From an uncultured Collinsella sp. (lineage in GTDB: Bacteria; Actinomycetota; Coriobacteriia; Coriobacteriales; Coriobacteriaceae): DNA of 10,460 nucleotides. Where the stretch lies: NCBI GenBank assembly GCA_900547765.1, contig URIA01000060.1:1-10460 (forward strand). The letters are read 5' to 3'. This document shows positions 1 to 5,424 of the stretch, in pieces; positions within the stretch are counted from its first letter, which is position 1; each line of letters opens with the position of its first letter. Made by a program: the position numbers and the translations under genes. The notes beneath the pieces were generated by a model, which saw nothing but the letters and a program-made list of their open reading frames with translations, did not search any database and was not told the origin of the DNA.

Positions 1-2
1 CA

Positions 3-15
3 AGGGTTATACCCT
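3..15. repeat. Short palindrome AGGGT-TAT-ACCCT
   Basis: Five-base perfect arms flank a 3-base centre, just left of the first terminator. It could be a protein-binding site or the remains of a 3' end fold of a gene off the left edge. Nothing else supports a role. Confidence 0.2.
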
Positions 16-21
16 AAGAGC

Positions 22-47
22 AAACCACCCCTTTTAGGGGTGGTTTT
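22..47 (+). terminator. Intrinsic terminator for an upstream gene outside the window
   Basis: Perfect 10-bp stem AAACCACCCC (22-31) / GGGGTGGTTT (37-46) with loop TTTTA and a short T-tract (44-47). The left arm begins with A's, so the structure could also work on the minus strand. It most likely ends a gene lying left of the window. Confidence 0.75.
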
Positions 48-220
48 GATTAAAGACTTCAGCCCGTGTGTCGCGTGCAGTGCGGCGCGTCGGAAACCGC
101 CAGATACGCGGTCGGCGCCAACGGCCTGAACGAGGCAGCGGTCGGGGTGCATTCGGGAGCAGCTGAGCTTCGAGTAGGGTTAACCTAATTCGACCGCTTG
201 CGGATGCATTTCAACCTTTG
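48..220. other. Intergenic stretch between two terminators, no convincing gene
   Basis: About 170 bases without a start codon plus ribosome-binding site in any frame that I trust. Both strands have short open stretches; the minus-strand one runs off the left edge through the 22-47 hairpin, which argues against coding. Visible small features are a direct repeat GCGGTCGG (108-115 and 138-145), a GGTTAACC palindrome (178-185) and a small CCGC-TT-GCGG hairpin (194-203). The stretch ends in a strong terminator at 221-253, so a short non-coding transcript is possible, but I see no clear promoter and no match to a known RNA family. Confidence 0.4.
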
Positions 221-253
221 GCGCCTTGCCCATCTTGGGCGAGGCGCTTTTTT
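221..253 (+). terminator. Strong intrinsic terminator upstream of the solute-binding protein gene
   Basis: An 11-bp stem GCGCCTTGCCC (221-231) / GGGCGAGGCGC (237-247) has one T-G wobble, loop ATCTT, and six T's at 248-253. It lies well downstream of the 22-47 terminator, so it should end either a short RNA from 48-220 or read-through. It also shows that the upstream in-frame TTG at 226, inside the stem, is not a credible translation start for the next gene. Confidence 0.8.
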
Positions 254-273
254 ATCGCCGCATCGGCCCCAGG

Positions 274-281
274 TATACAAT
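274..281 (+). promoter_or_regulatory. Candidate -10 element (TATACAAT) for the solute-binding protein operon
   Basis: TATACAAT lies after the terminator and about 35 bases before the preferred GTG start, giving a predicted transcript start near 288. No good -35 hexamer is seen at the 17-bp position (253-258, TATCGC). The TACAATG form recurs at 6975 and, in the tRNA promoter, at 9947. Confidence 0.4.
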
Positions 282-315
282 GAAATCCGACTGCTGTTTC
301 GATGAAGGGAGGCGC

Positions 316-1152
316 GTGCCCGGACGCACCAAGCGAGCCGCCATCGTCTCGTTTACGCTCATGCTCCTTGTTGCCGCCTGTGTGGCCGCCCTGACGTATA
401 CCGTTCGAAGCAGTTCTTCCTCCTCGAATGAAGCCGACAAAGACCTCCCGGTACTCAAAATCGGCGTTACGGATAACGACCCCTATGTGTATGTCGATAC
501 CACGGGCGATTACGCCGGTATCGATATCGACATCGCCCGCGAGGCCTGCAGGCGCGCGGGGCTCAAACCACAGTTTGTCGATATTGACTGGAACGATCGC
601 GACCGGCTGCTCAAAAACGGTGATATCGATTGCCTGTGGTGTGATTATTCTCCCTGTTATCGCGAGGATAAGTATTACTGGACCGAGCCGTATCTAACCG
701 TGACGGTTTCGGTTGTCGCCAAGAAAACGAGTGGCATCAAGTCCTTGGCGCATCTCGATGGAAGCAAGACCATCGCGGTGATTGCGGGCTCGGTGAGCGA
801 ACGCCGATTGCTCGCAGGGGATCTGGAAATCTCGCCGGACGTGCAAATCAAATCGTATGGTTCTGCCGAGCTCTGCAAAGCCGCCCTCGCCAAAGGGTAT
901 GTTGACTGTTGGATGGCGGACGTTCAATCGCTTGATCGACTCGTCGCCCAGTATCCCGGCGTTTATCGTGTGTTTGCCGACAACGTTATGACGGTTGACC
1001 TGGGCGTTGCATTTGATGTTGCCTATGAGGGAGAGTGCGTCAAAAACCTCAATACCGCGCTGTTCGACATGGATCGAGACGGCACGATAGAGCGCATTGT
1101 GGACAATTACAAGGCAGGAGCGACGACGGGCGGGCAAGGAGCGGAATCATGA
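316..1152 (+). CDS. Exported family-3 solute-binding protein, probably a sensor partner of the adjacent diguanylate cyclase
   Basis: SBP_bac_3-type protein of 278 aa that should bind an amino acid or similar small ligand outside the membrane. The N-terminus (residues 4-29) is basic then hydrophobic. LVAAC gives a possible lipobox at Cys22, but more hydrophobic residues follow, so a membrane anchor is also possible. A run of six serines (about 30-35) leads into the domain, which has family features: the first strand LKIGVTDNDPY, then YAGIDIDIAREACRRAG, REDKYYWTEPYL and LGVAF near the end. I chose GTG 316 because AAGGGAGG (305-312) precedes it and the ATG at 280 overlaps a -10-like element; the start could still be 280. 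Cysteines are unusually many (C78, C106, C109, C114, C187, C198, C241). It overlaps the GGDEF gene by 4 bases, and no transporter permease or ATPase is adjacent. The family call is firm; the sensory role is inferred. Confidence 0.85.
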   Translation: MPGRTKRAAIVSFTLMLLVAACVAALTYTVRSSSSSSNEADKDLPVLKIGVTDNDPYVYVDTTGDYAGIDIDIAREACRRAGLKPQFVDIDWNDRDRLLKNGDIDCLWCDYSPCYREDKYYWTEPYLTVTVSVVAKKTSGIKSLAHLDGSKTIAVIAGSVSERRLLAGDLEISPDVQIKSYGSAELCKAALAKGYVDCWMADVQSLDRLVAQYPGVYRVFADNVMTVDLGVAFDVAYEGECVKNLNTALFDMDRDGTIERIVDNYKAGATTGGQGAES

Positions 1153-2948
1153 CAAATGACAAGCACCGCTTGCGTCGAAAGACTCTGACCGTCATAGCTG
1201 TCGGCGTTATTGTCAGCGCTGTCTTATTAGGCCTGTTGTATGCGGTTGGAACCCATCGCTGCCTCGAAAAAACGCTTGGGTTTGGCCAAGAAACCATGGT
1301 GTTTTTGGAAAACGCTTGCGAAAAATATGACCGGTACGAACAGGGGAGAAAAATCGAGGCGACGCACGATTTGCTCGCCGCGGTCGAATCGTTTGCGACG
1401 TTCCTGTCCTCTGATCGCGTTGAGGTTAACAACGACCTTATCGAGCAATTTGTCCATGCCGAGAACCTTTCGGGGTTGATGGTCATGGACTCCGACGGTC
1501 ATATGGCCGCCCACTACGACATCGATGGTCGCGATCCGCTCATGTTGTGGCGAGAGGAGCTGGCATGTTCGCCGGTCACATCGATGTATCAAGGTTCCAA
1601 AGTGTCCTACTCAACTGTCGTCGAGCGCCGTGGTGTTGTGTTTGCCGTCTGTGCTGTTCCGTATGGCGACGGCATTGCCCTGGCATACCGCTCATTTGTT
1701 CCCGATACGGCGGATGACTATTCATATGCCATAGCCGACGTGCTTTCGAACAACACCTTCCACCAGGGCCCCACGGTGCTTGTTATGGAGGATGCGGAGA
1801 TTGTCTCATCCAACAGCACCGATGCCGATGTGTCGCTCGCTCGACTCCTCACCAGTACAGGAGTTGAATGGAAAGAAGATGGCCTGACGCGCATCGAATA
1901 TCGAGGAGACAAATGGTACGCCGTACGTGCGGCATACAAGGACTACCGCCTGTTTGCGCTATATCCCAAATCTGAGGTCATGTCTGACAGGATTTCATTT
2001 GTCGCCGTCGGCGTCTTGGTGTGCCTCGCGTTTTGGGTCGTGGTGCTGTTGGCTCGAAATATCGTTGACCACCGCAATTTGGTCGAAAAGGATAAACAGC
2101 TCGGCATTATCAATGCCATAAGCGCCATCTACGATTCGACCTTCCTTTTGCATCTCGACACCCTCGAGATCGAGGGAATCAATATGTCGCCGGCGATAGC
2201 GAAGATATTCGCCGAGCACAACGAGGCATATGACTTTATGGACACAGTCTGCCGGGATATCGTGAGCCCCGAAAGCCGCGAAGCGGTTGTGGGACTCGTA
2301 GATATAAGTACGCTTCGTGAACGTATGGAGGGCGTACCATACTTGGCTGCCGAGGTGCGAGATTGTCGAGGCGCTTGGTACTCGCTACAGGTTGTCCCCC
2401 AGCATCGCGATGAGCAAGGCCGGCTGGAGTCGGTTGTCGTGGCGACGCACAACATATCGATGGTCAAGCATGCCGAGGAGCTGTCATACCAAGATAAACT
2501 GACGGGGCTTCGCAACCGCAACTATCTTGAATCGCGTGGAGATAGCCTGGTAAACGAGGACTTGCCGGTGAGCGTGATTATGGTGGACTGTAATTATCTC
2601 AAGCGGACCAACGACATCTATGGTCACGAGATGGGGGATGAGCTGCTGCGACGGACGGCGTCCGTGCTGCGGCGGGTGGCTGGTGCGGATTACCTGCCGA
2701 TGCGCGTTGGCGGCGACGAGTTTTTGCTGGTTTGCCCCCATACTGATAACGAGTCTGCGCTCGGGCTGGAACAGGACCTTCGTCTCGGTCTTGCCGCGGT
2801 AAGCGATGAGACCCTGACGGTCAGCGCATCGATTGGCGTGGCGACCGTCGAGACGGCTGGAAATACGCTGGCCGATGTATATCGCGTCGCCGACCACAAT
2901 ATGTATCGTGAGAAGCGCATGGTCCACGTACAGGGTGCGGACTGCTAA
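1149..2948 (+). CDS. Membrane diguanylate cyclase (sensor-PAS-GGDEF)
   Basis: Predicted to make cyclic di-GMP from two GTP at the cytoplasmic face of the membrane. The protein has 599 aa: TM1 about 12-34, an extracellular sensor region about 35-281 (possibly Cache-like), TM2 about 282-302, a PAS-like region about 318-440, and a GGDEF domain about 445-595. The active motif is intact as RVGGDEFLLV (GGDEF at 521-525). The metal-binding Asp480 and the NDIYGH..GD segment (488-497) are also present. The inhibitory RxxD I-site expected just before LPMRV is absent (GADY there), so product inhibition may be weak or use another route. The start is ATG 1149, which overlaps the stop of the solute-binding gene as ATGA, with AAGGAG at 1136-1141; this suggests translational coupling. 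The natural model is that the binding protein delivers its ligand signal to this sensor region. That model is inference; the enzyme assignment is strong. Confidence 0.92.
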   Translation: MTNDKHRLRRKTLTVIAVGVIVSAVLLGLLYAVGTHRCLEKTLGFGQETMVFLENACEKYDRYEQGRKIEATHDLLAAVESFATFLSSDRVEVNNDLIEQFVHAENLSGLMVMDSDGHMAAHYDIDGRDPLMLWREELACSPVTSMYQGSKVSYSTVVERRGVVFAVCAVPYGDGIALAYRSFVPDTADDYSYAIADVLSNNTFHQGPTVLVMEDAEIVSSNSTDADVSLARLLTSTGVEWKEDGLTRIEYRGDKWYAVRAAYKDYRLFALYPKSEVMSDRISFVAVGVLVCLAFWVVVLLARNIVDHRNLVEKDKQLGIINAISAIYDSTFLLHLDTLEIEGINMSPAIAKIFAEHNEAYDFMDTVCRDIVSPESREAVVGLVDISTLRERMEGVPYLAAEVRDCRGAWYSLQVVPQHRDEQGRLESVVVATHNISMVKHAEELSYQDKLTGLRNRNYLESRGDSLVNEDLPVSVIMVDCNYLKRTNDIYGHEMGDELLRRTASVLRRVAGADYLPMRVGGDEFLLVCPHTDNESALGLEQDLRLGLAAVSDETLTVSASIGVATVETAGNTLADVYRVADHNMYREKRMVHVQGADC

Positions 2949-2965
2949 TCTTGCCCCCACCAGTC

Positions 2966-2996
2966 CAAGCATCGTAGGATGTTGAATCGGTGCTTG
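2966..2996 (+). other. Weak stem-loop after the diguanylate cyclase gene
   Basis: CAAGCATCG (2966-2974) pairs with CGGTGCTTG (2988-2996), 9 bp with one wobble and a 13-base loop. No T-tract follows, so it is a poor intrinsic terminator. It could be a 3' end stabiliser or chance. Confidence 0.3.
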
Positions 2997-2997
2997 C

Positions 2998-3026
2998 GAT
3001 AATAAGTCGGTCCAGGCGGGGATAAT
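2998..3026 (+). promoter_or_regulatory. Two GATAATA motifs, candidate -10 elements for the TSCPD operon
   Basis: GATAATA occurs at 2998-3004 and 3021-3027, 23 bases apart. The second is 36 bases before the ATG at 3062 and is the better -10 candidate (GATAAT). TTGCGA (2994-2999) is -35-like but sits 21 bp upstream of the second motif, which is too far for a standard promoter. Confidence 0.3.
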
Positions 3027-3061
3027 AGACGTCTGAAATTTCTTTCTGAGAGGGGATCTCA

Positions 3062-3325
3062 ATGATTAGTTTTGACTACAAGCCTCAGGGTGTATGCTCT
3101 CGCAATATTCACCTCAATCTCTCTGACGATGGCAGCAAGGTGCTGGGCGTCGAGTTTACTGGCGGCTGCGATGGCAACCTCAAGGCCATCTCCAGGCTGG
3201 TCGAGGGCGCTCCCGCCGATCGCGTAATCGAGGTTCTCGCCGGCAATACCTGCGGTATGAAAAAGACCTCTTGCGCCGATCAGCTTACGCGCGCTATCGA
3301 GGCCGCTCGCACAGAGATCGCCTAA
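3062..3325 (+). CDS. TSCPD domain-containing protein, four-cysteine family (TIGR03905 type)
   Basis: This is a small 87-aa protein that is nearly all TSCPD domain, the cysteine-rich module also found at the C-terminus of some ribonucleotide reductases. The hallmark residues are present: GVCSRNI (C12), TGGCDGNLKAISRLVEG (C36), GNTCG (C64) and TSCADQL (C71), so the four cysteines could hold a metal or a redox centre. Family members are widespread stand-alone proteins in anaerobes, and their biochemical role is not established. AGGGG at 3051-3055 precedes the ATG at good distance. The stop TAA shares its last base with the ATG of the next gene, so the two are probably translated from one mRNA. 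No reductase gene is nearby. The family call is confident; function is unknown. Confidence 0.88.
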   Translation: MISFDYKPQGVCSRNIHLNLSDDGSKVLGVEFTGGCDGNLKAISRLVEGAPADRVIEVLAGNTCGMKKTSCADQLTRAIEAARTEIA

Positions 3326-4536
3326 TGAGCATCGCTGATCGCTTTAAGAATGGAATAACGCGTCGAGGTTTTGTGCTGGGTGGCGCCGCTACTGGTGCTG
3401 CTGCCGTACTGGCCGGTTGCTCGAAAAAAACGGGCACGAGTGATGACGCCGCTGGCGAGCCGCAGGTTATCAAGGACGATTCGAAGATTGTTTCGATCAC
3501 TGATGAGTACGAAGCTGTTGATATCGATCTTGAGCCCGCGGCCTCGTGGACGCTGCCGCTGGGCACGCTGCTGTACTACTGCGATGGCGACTACGCTGCC
3601 GCGATGATGGCGCCTGCTTCTGCCCTGCATGCCAATACGCTTGGTGTGCTCAACCTGGGCGATGGCTCGCTTACCACACTTATTGAGGATCCCATTGAGG
3701 GAACCGGTTATGCGTTTTACGACGTTCGCGCGGGTGATGGCGTGTTCGCGTGGGTCGAGATGAACTTCGCCAATGCGTCTTGGAAACTCTATGCGCAAAA
3801 CCTTGCAGGCTCCTCCCTTACCGGCAACGCTGTCGAGCTCGACCGCGGTGGCGAAAACTACGATCCGCCGCTCTTCACGGCGTATGGGTCGTCGGTCATC
3901 TGGTATAAGATGCCTTCGTCTGGCGGCACCAAGACGAGTAACGATTCGTACTGCTACCGTCAGTCGCCCAGCGAGTCCAAGCCTGAGACTATTTGGAAGT
4001 CGACGGGCCGCTTCGCATCCGCCCCGCGTGTGAGCGACGGCATCCTGACCATCTCGCCCCGTGTACACAATGATGAGGGCGTCTATTACGGTATGACGGC
4101 GATCGACCTGACTGACGGCAACAACACGAAGCGGGCTCAGCTGGTGCTTCCTTCGTCGGTTTCGCCTTTCGAGGCCGTGTATATGGGAGACACCTTCGTG
4201 TTCTCCATTGAGGCGACGTATAGCGGTGTGGGCAGCCTGGGCAATATGGGCACCTATATCGGTAACGAGGGCGGGCCGTACCTCTTCCTTTCGCGTGAGC
4301 CGCTCGCGTGCGCTGCGGGAAGGAAAAACAAATACCTGGTTAAAGTTCAGGCGTCGCATTTTTTGATTGACACTTCGGCTAAGACCTACGGCTCGCTTCT
4401 GTCGCCCGACCGAGCCTTGGAGTATGGCGATTATCCTGCTACGGCGGGTAAATCGAGCTCGTTCTTAACGTACGCAACGGTGCGTAACAGCCAGGGAATT
4501 CCCGAGACGGTTACCGCTCGCTTGTTCTCTCTTTAG
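3325..4536 (+). CDS. Tat-exported lipoprotein of unknown function
   Basis: This 403-aa protein has a clear twin-arginine signal: TRRGFVLGG with Arg13-Arg14, an Ala/Gly-rich hydrophobic stretch, then LAGC, a lipobox with Cys32. It should therefore be folded in the cytoplasm, exported by Tat and anchored outside by lipid. The mature part is rich in short beta-strand-like, aromatic and Gly/Asp-turn segments (for example LLYYCDGDYAAAM, AFYDVRAGDGVFAWVEM, SSVIWYKMPSSGG, YLFLSREPL). That spacing suggests a beta-propeller-like fold, but I do not recognise a named family or catalytic motif. The ATG at 3325 was chosen because the signal peptide begins there and it overlaps the previous stop (TAATG); the open frame upstream, to 3271, lies within the TSCPD gene. 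No strong ribosome-binding site is seen, consistent with coupling. Export signal: confident. Function: unknown. Confidence 0.8.
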   Translation: MSIADRFKNGITRRGFVLGGAATGAAAVLAGCSKKTGTSDDAAGEPQVIKDDSKIVSITDEYEAVDIDLEPAASWTLPLGTLLYYCDGDYAAAMMAPASALHANTLGVLNLGDGSLTTLIEDPIEGTGYAFYDVRAGDGVFAWVEMNFANASWKLYAQNLAGSSLTGNAVELDRGGENYDPPLFTAYGSSVIWYKMPSSGGTKTSNDSYCYRQSPSESKPETIWKSTGRFASAPRVSDGILTISPRVHNDEGVYYGMTAIDLTDGNNTKRAQLVLPSSVSPFEAVYMGDTFVFSIEATYSGVGSLGNMGTYIGNEGGPYLFLSREPLACAAGRKNKYLVKVQASHFLIDTSAKTYGSLLSPDRALEYGDYPATAGKSSSFLTYATVRNSQGIPETVTARLFSL

Positions 4537-4595
4537 TCTCCGAGGGGTTAAAAAGGCGTCGACAGGGGAATAAGCGCGTTGTGACTATGAGTACC

Positions 4596-4634
4596 GCCCG
4601 CCGAGCTATCGCACCCATGCGATGCCCGGTGGGC
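4596..4634 (+). other. Two-tier hairpin between the lipoprotein and response-regulator genes
   Basis: An outer stem GCCCGCCG (4596-4603) / CGGTGGGC (4627-4634) has one wobble. It encloses a perfect inner hairpin ATCGCA (4608-4613), loop CCCA, TGCGAT (4618-4623). No T-run follows, so if it stops transcription of the lipoprotein unit it is not a classical intrinsic terminator. It ends 55 bases before the regulator start and could instead be an operator or leader element. The rest of 4537-4689 shows no gene. Confidence 0.45.
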
Positions 4635-4644
4635 TCAGGTGCGT

Positions 4645-4650
4645 TAAAAT
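4645..4650 (+). promoter_or_regulatory. Candidate -10 (TAAAAT) for the two-component operon
   Basis: TAAAAT lies 40 bases before the regulator ATG and directly after the two-tier hairpin. No convincing -35 is seen at the proper distance (4622-4627 is ATGCCC), so this is a tentative call. Confidence 0.3.
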
Positions 4651-4689
4651 GAGCTTGTTCTTAGCTAATTGAGACAGGGGGGCCGTGTT

Positions 4690-5412
4690 ATGGCTTCAGA
4701 TGCAAAAAAGATTCTGCTGGTCGAGGACGAGAAGGCAATCCGTGATGCTGTCGCTGCCTATCTCGAGCGCGAGGGCTATTGGGTCGTGGGCGTGGGCGAC
4801 GGCCAGTCCGCTATCGAGGAGTTCGAGAAGCATCAGTTCGACCTGGTCGTGCTCGACCTCATGCTCCCTAAGATTCCCGGCGAGCGCGTTTGCCGCACCA
4901 TTCGCGATACCTCGGATGTCCCCATCATTATGCTGACGGCCAAGGGCGAGATCGAGGACCGTATTATCGGCCTCGAGCTCGGCGCCGACGACTACCTGAT
5001 CAAGCCGTTCTCGCCGCGCGAGCTTGTCGCGCGCGTGCGCGCCTTGTTCCGCCGTGCCCACCAGGCCGATGAGCCGGCCGTCGAGGTGCTCGACTTTGGC
5101 GATCTGGTCATTGATATCTCGGGCCACAAGATTTTGGTCGAGGGCAAGGAAGTCGACCTGACGGCTTCCGAGTTCAAGCTGCTCACCACGCTTGCCCGTC
5201 ACCCCGGCCGCGTCTACAACCGCATGGAGCTGGTCGAGAAGGTGCTCGGCTACGACTTTGAGGGTTACGAACGCACCATCGACAGCCACGTGAAGAACCT
5301 TCGCGCCAAGCTGGGCGACGACCCCAAGAAGCCCAAGTGGCTCTACACCGTCCACGGTGTCGGCTACCGCTTCGAGGCTCCGACCAAGACCGATAAGTCG
5401 GACGAGAAATAA
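4690..5412 (+). CDS. OmpR/PhoB-family response regulator
   Basis: DNA-binding transcription factor of 240 aa, activated by phosphorylation, presumably by the kinase encoded next. The receiver domain (about 6-120) has all key residues: acidic pair Glu12-Asp13, phospho-acceptor Asp56 in VVLDLMLP, Thr83 in IIMLTAK and Lys105 in LIKPF. The C-terminal winged-helix domain (about 137-234) shows LTASEFKLLTTLARHPGRVYNR, RTIDSHVKNLRAKLGDD and the closing YTVHGVGYRFE. I start at ATG 4690 because AGGGGGG (4676-4682) is 7 bases upstream; an in-frame TTG at 4669 would lie before that site. The sequence resembles RegX3/PhoP/MtrA-type regulators of Gram-positive bacteria, but the regulon cannot be told from sequence, so I give no symbol. 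It is 12 bases from the kinase gene and surely in one operon with it. Confidence 0.95.
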   Translation: MASDAKKILLVEDEKAIRDAVAAYLEREGYWVVGVGDGQSAIEEFEKHQFDLVVLDLMLPKIPGERVCRTIRDTSDVPIIMLTAKGEIEDRIIGLELGADDYLIKPFSPRELVARVRALFRRAHQADEPAVEVLDFGDLVIDISGHKILVEGKEVDLTASEFKLLTTLARHPGRVYNRMELVEKVLGYDFEGYERTIDSHVKNLRAKLGDDPKKPKWLYTVHGVGYRFEAPTKTDKSDEK

Positions 5413-5424
5413 AGGAAATCACAT

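Noticed and set aside
48..220. SRP (4.5S) RNA or a tRNA in the left spacer
   Set aside because: The conserved GGAAGG...AGCA core of SRP RNA is absent, and no D arm, T arm or CCA end can be drawn.
226..315. Upstream extension of the solute-binding protein to TTG 226 or ATG 280
   Set aside because: TTG 226 lies in the terminator stem at 221-253. ATG 280 overlaps the TATACAAT -10-like element and has only a weak AGG upstream, whereas GTG 316 has AAGGGAGG. ATG 280 cannot be fully excluded.
2484..3062. Minus-strand open frame of 192 codons opposite the GGDEF domain
   Set aside because: The + strand encodes conserved GGDEF residues throughout; the antisense frame has no family features.
3322..4359. 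Minus-strand open frame of 345 codons opposite the Tat lipoprotein gene
   Set aside because: The + strand has a textbook Tat signal with lipobox and coupling to the previous gene. The antisense product is Arg/Val-rich shadow sequence without motifs.
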